DNA of 49,874 nucleotides from assembly GCA_001464385.1 (NCBI GenBank), contig LNFB01000381.1, positions 1 through 49,874 on the forward strand, in the 5' to 3' direction. The translations under genes and the position numbers were made by a program. This document shows positions 24,873 to 32,629 of this stretch, one piece after another. Every line of letters starts with the position of its first letter. The stretch's first letter is position 1. The notes under the pieces were generated by a model. It had not been told where the DNA came from. It saw nothing but the letters and a program-made list of their open reading frames with translations, and searched no databases. The stretch is from Deltaproteobacteria bacterium Ga0077550 (lineage in GTDB: Bacteria > Myxococcota_A > Polyangia > Nannocystales > Nannocystaceae).

Positions 24873-26018
24873 ATGAGCCCCACACCGCCCACCCACCCTC
24901 CGTCCCCCTCGTTGACCCGCATCGCCGAGGTGCAGCACCTGCGGCGCGAGCGGTGGCGGGTACTGATGGACGATCACATCCTGGCGAGGATCGCCTGCGA
25001 CGCCGTGCGTGGCGCGGCGCGCCGCTTCGCCCGGGGCGCGGTCCCCGGGCCGGCGAACGGCGTGCCCGACATCCCCGCGTGGGTCGAACACTTCGCGCGG
25101 CTCGATCCCGACGGCGTCGGACTGGCGCTCGCGCGCGATGCGATCGCGGCGACGGCCGCGGCCACGCCGATGCGCATCGGCCGAGTGCTGGCGCAGTACG
25201 ACCTCGCCACTGCTCGCCACGCCCGGGCCCGGAACGAGGTCGTGCTCGACAACCTCGGCCTGGCGCGGCTGTTCGTCGACCGGTGCCTGCGATGCGACGC
25301 GCCGCAGCGCGCCGACCTGCTCCAGGAGGCGGCGATCGGGTTGATCCGCGCCATCGAGCGCTTCGACGTCACCCGGGGCACGCAGTTCTCGACCTACGCG
25401 ATGTACTGGATCCGCCACGCGGTCCTCCACGCGATGGACGATGCCCGGGACGTCGTCCGGCTCCCGGGCCACGTGAGGGCGGCCCGGCGCAGGATCGCCG
25501 TCGCGACCCGCGAGGCCCTCGCGAGCGGGACCCCACCTGCGCTCTCCGAGCTCGCGACCCGCCTGTCGCTGAGCGAACAGATCGTCGCTCGCGCCGCGAC
25601 GGCAACCCTCGACGCCGCGACCGACGTCGCGACGCGGCACCTCGGGGAGGTCCCGCCCGAGGACGAGTGGGTCGAGCGTCTCGACCTCGAGCAGTTCGAG
25701 GCGCGACTCGGCCCGGCAGTCGCGGCGCTCGAGCCGAGGGATCGGTCGATCCTCGGCGCTCGCTTCGGGCTGTCGCGGGAACGAGCCTCGCTCGCCGCGG
25801 TCGCCGTGGAGCACGGGATGTCGCACGAGGGTGTGCGTCAGGCCGCGCTCCGCACCATCCAGCGATTGCGTCGGTCGCTCGGTCTGGTGCCGCCGGCGCG
25901 GACCTCGACGGAGTCGGCCGCGACGCGTCGGCGATCGAGCCCGACGCGTGCGGTCAGGACCGTGCCGCCATCGCGGCGCGCGCCGCCGCCGAGATCGCCG
26001 CGACTGAGGGATGCGTGA
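24873..26018 (+). CDS. Alternative sigma-70-family RNA polymerase sigma factor
   Basis: The protein has 381 residues from ATG 24873; an in-frame start at 24756 would add an unlikely Ser/Arg-rich tail. Region 2 is well conserved: NEVVLDNLGLARLFVDRCLR, ADLLQEAAIGLIRAIERFDV and GTQFSTYAMYWIRHAVLHAM. Region 3 (LPGHVRAARRRIAVATREAL, LSELATRLSLSEQIVARAAT) and region 4 (VAALEPRDRSILGARFGLSR, HEGVRQAALRTIQRLRRSLG) follow. Retention of region 3 separates it from ECF factors and places it with group 2/3 factors of the RpoD/RpoH/SigB type; the subtype is not clear. Its last 35-40 residues are Arg/Ser/Pro-rich, and the 3' end overlaps the convergent LysR gene by 65 bp. No anti-sigma gene is adjacent. Confidence 0.9.
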   Translation: MSPTPPTHPPSPSLTRIAEVQHLRRERWRVLMDDHILARIACDAVRGAARRFARGAVPGPANGVPDIPAWVEHFARLDPDGVGLALARDAIAATAAATPMRIGRVLAQYDLATARHARARNEVVLDNLGLARLFVDRCLRCDAPQRADLLQEAAIGLIRAIERFDVTRGTQFSTYAMYWIRHAVLHAMDDARDVVRLPGHVRAARRRIAVATREALASGTPPALSELATRLSLSEQIVARAATATLDAATDVATRHLGEVPPEDEWVERLDLEQFEARLGPAVAALEPRDRSILGARFGLSRERASLAAVAVEHGMSHEGVRQAALRTIQRLRRSLGLVPPARTSTESAATRRRSSPTRAVRTVPPSRRAPPPRSPRLRDA

Positions 26019-26859
26019 TCCGTCGCTCGAGACTGATCGCGTAGTAGCGATCGTGCAGGCTCGCGCAGGTCCCGACCAGCTGCGCACCGTACGAGCTCGC
26101 CAAGCCCTCGCGGATGACCAAGGGGGCGAAGAACGCCCCCATGCCGCCGTGGGCGAAGGCCTTGAGCAGCGCGCTGTCGTCGAACTCGCCGACGATGCGG
26201 GGCGCGACCTCGTTCGCGTCGAGCCATCCCTCGATCGAGCGGCGCAGGACGGTGTGCTGACCCGGGACCAAGAGCGGCGCGCCGTCGAGCGAGCGGGGAA
26301 AGCTGGCCTGGAGTTGCTGCGCCAAGGGCTCCACGGCGAAGACGCCGATGCCCGACTCGCCGAGGAGGTGGTTGTAGCCTCGGATGCGCACCGCCGGTGA
26401 CATCGGCGCGTCGGCGAGCACGACATCGACGGCCCCGACCGCGAGCTCGGCGAGCAGTCGATCGACGGGGCCCTGCCGCACGACCAGGAGCGGCGGTTCG
26501 GGGCCCTGGAGCGCCGGCTCGACGAGGCGATAAGCGACGAGCTTGGGCATGACGTCGGCACAACCGACGACCAAGCGCAGCTCGTGCTCGCCCTTCCCTC
26601 CGGCAGCGACCGACATGATCTGCTCGCCCAACGCGAAGATCTCGTCGGCGTGCTCGAAGATCCGACGCCCGATGGGCGTGATCCGAAGCGCTCGCCCGTC
26701 GCGCTCGAACAGCGCCGCGCCGAGCTGCGACTCGAGCTCGCGCAGCTGCCCGCTGACGGTGGGCTGCGCGAGCCTGAGCTTGCGGGCGGCCGCCGTGACG
26801 CCGCCCTCCTTCACCGTCATCCAGAAGTAGAGCAGGTGGTGGTAGTTGAGCCACTTCAC
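25954..26859 (-). CDS. LysR-family regulator of the NhaR type
   Basis: This 301-residue protein starts at GTG 26859. The N-terminus (KWLNYHHLLYFWMTVKEGGV, AARKLRLAQPTVSGQLRELE) is the winged-helix domain characteristic of NhaR-type LysR regulators, which begin with WLNYHHLLYFW. The substrate domain follows (LRLVVGCADVMPKLVAYRLV, GAVDVVLADAPMSPAVRIRG, FFAPLVIREGLASSYGAQLV). In E. coli, NhaR responds to sodium and activates the Na+/H+ antiporter gene nhaA and other genes. No antiporter gene is visible here, so its target is open. The 3' end overlaps the convergent sigma-factor gene by 65 bp. The short HPF/RaiA gene lies upstream on the same strand, 80 bp away. Confidence 0.93.
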   Translation of the reverse strand: MKWLNYHHLLYFWMTVKEGGVTAAARKLRLAQPTVSGQLRELESQLGAALFERDGRALRITPIGRRIFEHADEIFALGEQIMSVAAGGKGEHELRLVVGCADVMPKLVAYRLVEPALQGPEPPLLVVRQGPVDRLLAELAVGAVDVVLADAPMSPAVRIRGYNHLLGESGIGVFAVEPLAQQLQASFPRSLDGAPLLVPGQHTVLRRSIEGWLDANEVAPRIVGEFDDSALLKAFAHGGMGAFFAPLVIREGLASSYGAQLVGTCASLHDRYYAISLERRITHPSVAAISAAARAAMAARS

Positions 26860-26939
26860 GGGCGTGCAGCCACATCACCTTTCGTCATGCGTCACGCGGG
26901 CGCAACGAAGAAAGAATCAATCGAATCCATAGAGGTCGC

Positions 26940-27263
26940 CTACGCTCGCGGCCCCCGCGGGTCGCGCCACCGATCGAGCGCGCGCGCCACCGTGCGTCCC
27001 ATCCGCCCGAACGCCTGATCGACGGCGTCGCACGTCCGCGCGTCCATCGACGAGACCACGATCGGCTCGATTCCGTCGAGCTTCGCGGTGATGCGGCAGG
27101 TCTTGTCCACGCCGCCGCGGGGACCGTTCTCGTCGGCCAACAGCACGTCCACGCGCACGACACGTCGCGAGAAGCGGAGCAACGCGAACCGAGCACGTCT
27201 GCGCACGTATTCGACATCTTCGGCGGTACGGCGGATGCCGTGGAAGCGGAGATTGACCTTCAT
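26940..27263 (-). CDS. Short HPF/RaiA-type ribosome hibernation factor
   Basis: This 107-residue protein starts at ATG 27263. The sequence MKVNLRFHGIRRTAEDVEYV, RRVVRVDVLLADENGPRGG, TCRITAKLDGIEPIVVSSMD and AVDQAFGRMGRTVARALDRW follows the beta-alpha-beta-beta-beta-alpha order of the S30EA/HPF/YfiA family. Members bind the 30S decoding region and inactivate or dimerise ribosomes in starved cells. The length corresponds to the short form, lacking the C-terminal dimerisation domain of long HPF. It lacks the rpoN neighbour usual in Proteobacteria. It is divergent from the small membrane-protein gene at 27391. Confidence 0.88.
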   Translation of the reverse strand: MKVNLRFHGIRRTAEDVEYVRRRARFALLRFSRRVVRVDVLLADENGPRGGVDKTCRITAKLDGIEPIVVSSMDARTCDAVDQAFGRMGRTVARALDRWRDPRGPRA

Positions 27264-27390
27264 GGGTGCTGTTGTGACGCGTCCGAGAGCGCGCGCAAAT
27301 CGGGATTCCGTCGCCGCGCCATCGCGATCCGCGATGGTCTCGACCACCTCGCGACATCGTGATTGCCTCGTGCGACGCGACGGAGAATCG

Positions 27391-27636
27391 ATGGGCGATC
27401 CGATTCGCCGTGGCCATGCTCTTCGAGCCATGACGAGCATCACGATTCTCCTGTTCCTCGCCATCGCGGCCTTCTTCACCGTCGCAGTCGCACTCGCGAC
27501 CGACCCCGCGACGGAGCACCTGCGCGCCGACTGGCTCGATCCGGGCGCGTCGACCACCCGCGGCGTGCAGTTCGACCGCAGCGGCTCGCCGCGCCCCCTG
27601 ACGCGCACCCCCGGGGGCGCGACACCCCTGCAGTGA
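27391..27636 (+). CDS. Small one-helix membrane protein, paralogue 1
   Basis: This 81-residue protein starts at ATG 27391, with GGAGA 4 nt upstream. A short basic N-terminus (MGDPIRRGHALRAM) precedes one hydrophobic helix (SITILLFLAIAAFFTVAVAL) and a polar tail (RADWLDPGASTTRGVQFDR). The product at 29163 has the same layout (PVRGGHASPG, SIPVLLLLAFVCSFLFASAL, RLDLAGSAPRSALFER). The upstream DNA also matches: CATCG, one base, GATTG(C/T)CT(C/T)G lies the same distance before each ATG. The two are therefore paralogues with a conserved promoter or leader, flanking a beta-propeller lipoprotein. Function unknown. Confidence 0.7.
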   Translation: MGDPIRRGHALRAMTSITILLFLAIAAFFTVAVALATDPATEHLRADWLDPGASTTRGVQFDRSGSPRPLTRTPGGATPLQ

Positions 27637-27682
27637 CGCCCCGGCGCGCGCGTCGATCGAGACGGGGAGTCACCCGTTGGTC

Positions 27683-27688
27683 TAGACT
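27683..27688 (+). promoter_or_regulatory. -10 element of the beta-propeller gene, leaderless-type
   Basis: TAGACT ends 3 nt before ATG 27692 and 6 nt before ATG 27695. This is the same geometry as TATACT and the double GTG at the kinase gene (15742-15756). No ribosome-binding site is visible. Confidence 0.5.
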
Positions 27689-27691
27689 GCC

Positions 27692-29110
27692 ATGATGCCG
27701 ACCTCGACCCGGTACTCGTGCGTGCTCGCGCTGGCGTGTGGATGTGGCGGGGGCAGCACGCGGGCGGAGGGCGGCCAGGACTCCGCATCCGACGGCACGG
27801 GCATCTCCTCGGCCGATGGTTCGAGCGGGCAGTCGAGCACCGAGCCCACCGGGGGCGGCAGCGGTGAGGGGCCGAGCACGACGGTGGCGTCGGCGACGAA
27901 CGCCGACACCTCGAGCTCGGGCGACGGCGGCGACGGGCCGAAGTTCGACATCGGCGGGTTGCCCGATGCGGAGTCCGGTGGCTGCGAGTGCGGCTCGCAG
28001 CTCGGCTTCAGCTACATCTGGATCGCGAACACCGACGACGGATCGGTCGCGAAGATCAACACGATCACGATGGAGGAGGAGGCCCGCTACCGCACGATGG
28101 CCGCACAGCCGGTCGGCGAGACCGGCCCGTCGCGCACGTCGGTGAACCTCGGCGGCGACGCGGTCGCGGTCGCGAACCGCGGCGGCGGCCTGACCAAGAT
28201 CCGCGCGGTCGACTGCAACGCCGGCAACAACGGCCAGCCCGGCCTGCAGACGTCGACGGGCCCCGCCGACGTCCTGCCCTTCCTCGAGGACGACTGCGTC
28301 GAGTGGCACACGCCGTTCCCCTACGACACCCAGCGGCCGGTCGCGTGGGCCCCGGGCGTCCTCGACCAGCGCGCGTGCACGTACAGCGAAGAGAAGGTGT
28401 GGACGGCGGGCTGCTCGGTCGCGTCCGGCGATCCGTGGGTCACGGTCAACTACATCGACGGCGACACCGGCGTGGTCGAAGAGATGATCGAGATCGTCGG
28501 CTTCGAGTGCTCGAGCCTGTCGCCCTACGGCGGTGCGGTGAACGCCGCCGGCGACTTCTGGTTCACCAACCTCGTGCCCGGCAACGATCGCCTCGGCTTC
28601 GTGGATCGGGCGACGTTCGAGTTCGAGGTCATCACGCCGCCGATCACCCCGTACGGCATGACCGTCGATCACGAGGGGCGACCGTGGCTCGCCCAGTGGG
28701 TGGGCGCGCAGAACGCCTCGGCCGCGCGATACACCCCCGCCACCGGGCAATGGGACCTCGCGAACAACCACGTCGCCAACGTGATGTCGGGCATCCAGGA
28801 GGATGCCGACGGTCGGATGTGGATGAACTACTGGACGTACGACGGCGGGATGAGCGGCGGGCTGACGTACATCGACGTCGAGACGATGGAGGTCGGCCCG
28901 GCGTTCGAGATCGCCGCCACCGAGCGCCGCGGGATCAGCATCGACCTCGAGGGCAACGTGTGGTCGACGGCGCGCTACGACAACACCGCGTACCGCTTCG
29001 ACCCCGACACGTTGCAGGTCGACAGCTACGCGGGGCTCATCGGGCCGTACACGTACTCCGACATGACGGGCTGGGGACTGCAGAGCGTCTCGTGCGGTCC
29101 GGAGGGCTGA
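27692..29110 (+). CDS. Lipoprotein with Vgb/NHL-like beta-propeller
   Basis: This 472-residue protein starts at ATG 27692 or 27695. A short signal (RYSCVLALACGCGGG) with a Cys suitable for lipidation leads to about 65 residues of Gly/Ser/Thr linker. The folded part begins at CECGSQLGFSYIWIANTDDG and consists of repeats such as SVAKINTITMEEEARYRTM, AVNAAGDFWFTNLVPGNDRL, MTVDHEGRPWLAQWVGAQN, IQEDADGRMWMNYWTYDGGM and ISIDLEGNVWSTARYDNTAY. The pattern of a nucleating D-G-x-x-W strand every 40-50 residues is that of virginiamycin-B-lyase/NHL/SMP-30-like propellers. The residues of a defined active site cannot be assigned, so it may bind rather than catalyse. It is exported and probably surface exposed. 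Confidence 0.9.
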   Translation: MMPTSTRYSCVLALACGCGGGSTRAEGGQDSASDGTGISSADGSSGQSSTEPTGGGSGEGPSTTVASATNADTSSSGDGGDGPKFDIGGLPDAESGGCECGSQLGFSYIWIANTDDGSVAKINTITMEEEARYRTMAAQPVGETGPSRTSVNLGGDAVAVANRGGGLTKIRAVDCNAGNNGQPGLQTSTGPADVLPFLEDDCVEWHTPFPYDTQRPVAWAPGVLDQRACTYSEEKVWTAGCSVASGDPWVTVNYIDGDTGVVEEMIEIVGFECSSLSPYGGAVNAAGDFWFTNLVPGNDRLGFVDRATFEFEVITPPITPYGMTVDHEGRPWLAQWVGAQNASAARYTPATGQWDLANNHVANVMSGIQEDADGRMWMNYWTYDGGMSGGLTYIDVETMEVGPAFEIAATERRGISIDLEGNVWSTARYDNTAYRFDPDTLQVDSYAGLIGPYTYSDMTGWGLQSVSCGPEG

Positions 29111-29162
29111 GACCGCGATCTGGCGCCATCGGGATTGTCTTGCCCTCCAGGGCGAAGAACCG

Positions 29163-29726
29163 ATGAACGCTCCGGTGCGCGGCGGCCATGCTTCCCCAGG
29201 CACCATGATGAGCATCCCGGTCCTCCTGCTCCTCGCCTTCGTGTGTTCCTTCCTGTTCGCGTCGGCGCTCACGCCGAGTTCCACGGCCCCGCTCCCGGAG
29301 CGGCTCGATCTCGCGGGCTCGGCCCCACGGAGTGCGCTGTTCGAACGCCACGGCGACCCGGCCATCGAAGGCTGGTGGTGGGGGAGCTTCGGCCGCGTGC
29401 CCGGGGTTCCGCTCGGTCAGAGCGCGGTGCCGGTCAACCGCCCGATGCCGAGCGAGATCAGCAGCGCGAGCGCGCCGCCCACGAGCACCCGCACCGACGC
29501 GCGTCCGACCGGCGCGCCGCCGAGGCGCGCGCCCACGGCTCCGAGCGCGACCAGGCCGACGAGCGCGATCGCCATCGTCAGCCACACCCGCAGGCTCGCC
29601 GACACGAGCACGACGACGACGATCGGGACCACGGCGCCGACGACGAAGCTCGCCGCCGAGACGAGCGACGCCTGGATTGGGTTGGCCAGTGCGTCGACGT
29701 CGATCCCGAGCTCGTCGCGGGCGTGA
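29163..29726 (+). CDS. Small one-helix membrane protein, paralogue 2 (3' end doubtful)
   Basis: The frame starts at ATG 29163 and its first 60 or so residues match the 27391 protein in order and character: basic start, helix SIPVLLLLAFVCSFLFASAL, then ERLDLAGSAPRSALFERHGD. The upstream block CATCGGGATTGTCTTG also matches. Unlike its paralogue (81 residues), this frame has no stop near the expected end and runs 310 bp antisense into the convergent VIT gene before stopping at 29726 (187 residues). The last part is Thr/Ala/Pro-rich without sense. The true product may end around 29416 through a lost stop or frameshift, or may really carry a junk tail. Confidence 0.5.
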   Translation: MNAPVRGGHASPGTMMSIPVLLLLAFVCSFLFASALTPSSTAPLPERLDLAGSAPRSALFERHGDPAIEGWWWGSFGRVPGVPLGQSAVPVNRPMPSEISSASAPPTSTRTDARPTGAPPRRAPTAPSATRPTSAIAIVSHTRRLADTSTTTTIGTTAPTTKLAAETSDAWIGLASASTSIPSSSRA

Positions 29727-30127
29727 ACGCGGAGCGGATCCTGCTGCGAGAGCGCGGCGGCGACCTGATCGGCGAGCGCGGGCTCTAGGCCGCGCTTGCG
29801 GTAGATCATCGCCAGCTCGGCGATCTCGGCGTCGGGCGCCGTGTCCAGCTCGCGGCGCTCGGTCTCGAGATCGGCCCGCTCGGTGTCGCGCTGCGAGCTC
29901 ACCGACACGTACTCGCCCGCGGCCATCGACAGCGCGCCCGCGGTGAGCCCCGCGATCCCGGCGACGAGGATCGCCGTGCGCGAGCTGTCCGCCGCCGCGA
30001 CGCCGACCATCAGGCTCGCGGTCGAGATCAGCCCATCGTTGGCGCCGAGCACCGCGGCGCGCAGCCACGCCCCACGCCCGCCGCGATGCCGCTCCGAGGC
30101 GAGGTGATCACGCAGGCCACGGAGCAT
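29417..30127 (-). CDS. VIT1/CCC1-family membrane transporter
   Basis: This 236-residue protein starts at ATG 30127. The sequence shows the family signature WLRAAVLGANDGLISTASLM, followed by GLTAGALSMAAGEYVSVSSQ and DTERADLETERRELD. A cytoplasmic metal-binding-type domain (AELAMIYRKRGLEPALADQV, HARDELGIDVDAL) and three C-terminal membrane helices (LVSAASFVVGAVVPIVVVVL, WLTMAIALVGLVALGAVGA, VLVGGALALLISLGIGRL) complete it. Members carry Fe2+ or Mn2+ out of the cytosol in exchange for protons; which metal is used here is unknown. Five membrane segments match the usual count. The gene lies 70 bp downstream of the subtilase gene on the same strand and is overlapped antisense by the doubtful tail of the 29163 frame. 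Confidence 0.92.
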   Translation of the reverse strand: MLRGLRDHLASERHRGGRGAWLRAAVLGANDGLISTASLMVGVAAADSSRTAILVAGIAGLTAGALSMAAGEYVSVSSQRDTERADLETERRELDTAPDAEIAELAMIYRKRGLEPALADQVAAALSQQDPLRVHARDELGIDVDALANPIQASLVSAASFVVGAVVPIVVVVLVSASLRVWLTMAIALVGLVALGAVGARLGGAPVGRASVRVLVGGALALLISLGIGRLTGTAL

Positions 30128-30197
30128 CGGACGACGTTGCCCTGATCGCCGCCGCCGCACCAGCGCGGATCCTGCGGCGCGGCGCCGGCGGTGGCGC

Positions 30198-32210
30198 TCA
30201 CCGCCGAGCGTTCGCGCGACGACGACCCAGCGCCACGACGAACGCTGCGAGCCACATCGCGCCGCTGCCGTCGCGACCACCGCGACACCCGCATCCCGCG
30301 GCGTCGTCCGACTCGGCCGCGACGCCCGTCTCGTCCGTGCCCTCGGGCGTCCCTGCGCCGTCGGAGCCGCTCGATCCTGCCGGGGCGCCCGTGGAGCCCG
30401 TGGTCCCGTCGATCGTGGGGCCGCTCGACGACTCGCCGGTCGAGCTGTCGACGGGCGGCTCGACGCCGACCTCGAGCACCACCGGCGCGGACGCACCGAC
30501 GATCCCCCAGACGTTCGTGCCCACCGCCACGACCGACCAGGTGCCGATCGGGAAGTCGACCGCGGAGAAGTGGAACGGCGGGACGTCGTCGTACACCGGC
30601 TGCACCTCCCCGTTGATCGACAGCTCGACCCGGGCGGTGTCGGGGCTCGCGTCGATCTCGAACGCGGTCTCCAGCGAGGCCTCCGCGGTCTGCGTCGAGC
30701 CGGGCGAGGTGATCGTGATCTCGGGCGGCGCATCGTGGGGCGCGAGGCCAGCCGCGATCGCGGCGGGTGCCTGGGGCAGCGGACCGATGCTCCCCCCGAT
30801 GCCGCCCTGCGGTAGGCCGGTGCCGCGCAGCACGGCGCGGACCTGGGCGGCGGTCAGCGGCTCGCCGCGATCCTCGATCACAGCCTGCTGCAGGAGCGCC
30901 GCGGCCGACGCGACGAACACCGAGGCCGAGCTGGTGCCGCCGAAGTCCGCCCGATAGCGCTGGTTGGCGTCGCCGCCGTACTCCGCGAACGTGCCATACC
31001 CGGCCGTGAACGCGTCGGCGCCCCAGCCCTGCACGTCGACGCGCGCACCGTAGGTGCTGAAGTCGAGCCGCTCGCGGGTCCCCGGCCGCCCCGCGCCGAC
31101 CACGATCGCGCCGCTGTCGCCGCGATCGCGGTAGTACGCGAGCTCCGGGCGATCGAGATCGAGCTCGCCGTTGCCGGCCGCCGCGACGATCACGATGCCC
31201 GCGTCGCTGGCCACGCGCGTCGCCATCCACACCGGCTCCTCGAGCTCCGCGGGGCCGAGCTGATCCACGATGGGCTCGGTGCTCTGCATCTCGAGCAGCA
31301 CGATGTCGCCGGGCTCGGAGTCCGCGGCGGCCGACAGGATCGCGGCGGCGCGCCGCAACCCCTCCTCGACCGTGATGTCCGAGTACAGCGCGAGCGAGCA
31401 CTCGGGCACCATGCCCACCGTGCCGTAGCCGTTGTCCTGTGCCGCGAGCAGGCCCACCACCGCGCTGCCGTGATCGCGCTCGTCGTCCGGGTTGGGCGTC
31501 TGCCCGGGTTCGAGGGCGATCGCCTCCTCGTTCCACTCCTCGTGCTCGAGGTGCCAGTTGCCCTCGATGTCGGTGATGCGCACGCCCTCACCGCGATAGC
31601 CGAGCGCCCACGCGCCCACCGCATCGATGCCGAGGCCGGGCATCATGTGCAGCTGCATCGGCACCAACGCCGGCGTCGGCGGCTCGATGTCGAAGGGCCG
31701 CGGCTCGTCGAGGCGCTCGAGCGTGACGAACTCGACGGCGTCGAGCGCCTGCAGCTCGCGCGCGGCGTCGAGGGACGCGGGCGCGCCGGTCGAGGTGGTG
31801 ACGACGTAGAGGCCGGCGAGATCCGGCTGCGGTCGGCCGCTGAGGGTGCGCGCGCGGTCGACCAGCGCGTCGAGCCGCGCGGGGTCGATCGCGAGGGCCG
31901 GGGTGAAGTGGAGGACGTGGCGAGCTCGCACGGGCTCGAGGGTGTGGAGGAGCTCCGGGGCCAGGGAGCGCAGACCGCCGTCGGTGGTGGGGCGCACGCG
32001 CAGCGCGTCGAGGAACTTCACGACGGTCCGCGTGGGGCCGGTCGGGGCGACCAGCGGGCGCTTGGGGATCGGGGTGCGATCCGGGGACGCGGCGCGGGGG
32101 TGGATCGCGATGGGGATGTCGGGCGCGGCGTCGCAGGCGAGCAGGGCCGCGAAGGCGAGGGCGCCGAAGGGTGGGCTGGGGTTCGGTCGGGTCGTGCGTC
32201 GTGGCGCCAC
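30198..32210 (-). CDS. Subtilisin-like (S8) serine protease lipoprotein with MYXO-CTERM-like tail
   Basis: This 670-residue protein starts at GTG 32210; the open frame continues upstream without a good start. A lipobox-like signal (FGALAFAALLAC) is followed by a propeptide-like region with an inhibitor-type ending (LQALDAVEFVTLERLDEP). The S8 domain has Asp in RITDIEGNWH, His in ERDHGSAVVGLLAAQ, the oxyanion Asn in VIVAAAGNGE and Ser in GGTSSASVFVASAAALLQQA. The triad is therefore complete, although DIEG replaces the usual D(S/T)G and GTSSA the usual GTSMA. A C-terminal Ig-like domain (PEITITSPGSTQTAEASLE, VVAVGTNVWGIVGASAPVVL) and a Ser/Gly/Thr linker end in CGCRGGRDGSGAMWLAAFVV and an Arg-rich end, a MYXO-CTERM-like tail. 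Expected to be surface-attached. Confidence 0.93.
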   Translation of the reverse strand: MAPRRTTRPNPSPPFGALAFAALLACDAAPDIPIAIHPRAASPDRTPIPKRPLVAPTGPTRTVVKFLDALRVRPTTDGGLRSLAPELLHTLEPVRARHVLHFTPALAIDPARLDALVDRARTLSGRPQPDLAGLYVVTTSTGAPASLDAARELQALDAVEFVTLERLDEPRPFDIEPPTPALVPMQLHMMPGLGIDAVGAWALGYRGEGVRITDIEGNWHLEHEEWNEEAIALEPGQTPNPDDERDHGSAVVGLLAAQDNGYGTVGMVPECSLALYSDITVEEGLRRAAAILSAAADSEPGDIVLLEMQSTEPIVDQLGPAELEEPVWMATRVASDAGIVIVAAAGNGELDLDRPELAYYRDRGDSGAIVVGAGRPGTRERLDFSTYGARVDVQGWGADAFTAGYGTFAEYGGDANQRYRADFGGTSSASVFVASAAALLQQAVIEDRGEPLTAAQVRAVLRGTGLPQGGIGGSIGPLPQAPAAIAAGLAPHDAPPEITITSPGSTQTAEASLETAFEIDASPDTARVELSINGEVQPVYDDVPPFHFSAVDFPIGTWSVVAVGTNVWGIVGASAPVVLEVGVEPPVDSSTGESSSGPTIDGTTGSTGAPAGSSGSDGAGTPEGTDETGVAAESDDAAGCGCRGGRDGSGAMWLAAFVVALGRRRANARR

Positions 32211-32370
32211 GACAGGAGCACGGGGGTGCTGCGGCTGGGTCGCGTTTTTCCTTCGAGGGCGGCGGCCAGGACGCCCGCTAGATCTGCCCAGCGCGGACGC
32301 GCACGTAGGAGCCGACGCACGAGGCGGCGCGCTGGCCGGAAGACCGGACCAGCTCGTCGAGTCGTCCACA

Positions 32371-32445
32371 GGGATTCCCAAGTATCCCCGAGTGAACGCG
32401 CGATCGCCGACTTCTTGATCGACAAAAACTCGCCCGTGATAGCCT
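32371..32445 (+). promoter_or_regulatory. Promoter and possible operator of the restriction-modification operon
   Basis: TTGATC (32415-32420) is a plausible -35. GATAGC (32438-32443, 17-nt spacer) or TAGCCT (32440-32445) is a plausible -10, ending 7-9 nt before ATG 32453. An inverted repeat GGGAT/ATCCC (32371-32375 and 32384-32388, 8-nt gap) lies upstream and could be a binding site, but this is a guess. Confidence 0.4.
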
Positions 32446-32452
32446 CGCGTCG

Positions 32453-32629
32453 ATGGCGAGAACAGGGCGGCCCAAGCTACCGCGATCGAAGCAGAGACAG
32501 GCTACCCTCACGGTCCGAATGACCTTGGCGGACAAGCGAGCGCTGGACCAAGCAGCGAGGGCAACGAAGATGAAGCTAGCGACGTGGGCTCGCACTGCTC
32601 TGCTCGTCGCTGCGGGGGCGGTGACGTGA
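32453..32629 (+). CDS. Ribbon-helix-helix (CopG/Arc-like) small DNA-binding protein
   Basis: This 58-residue protein starts at ATG 32453. A basic tail (MARTGRPKLPRSKQR) precedes a beta strand with alternating side chains (QATLTVRMT), helix A (LADKRALDQAARATKM) and helix B (KLATWARTALLVAAGAV). This is the minimal ribbon-helix-helix fold, which binds DNA as a dimer through the strand. The stop overlaps the methyltransferase start (GTGA), so the three genes form a coupled operon. The likely role is control of restriction-modification expression, a job usually done by HTH-type C proteins. It could also be a DNA-binding accessory of a former mobile element. Codon use is less GC-biased than in flanking genes. 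Confidence 0.8.
   Translation: MARTGRPKLPRSKQRQATLTVRMTLADKRALDQAARATKMKLATWARTALLVAAGAVT

Noticed and set aside
27476..29365. Minus-strand 629-residue frame opposite the beta-propeller gene
   Set aside because: It is antisense to a lipoprotein with signal sequence and clear propeller repeats.
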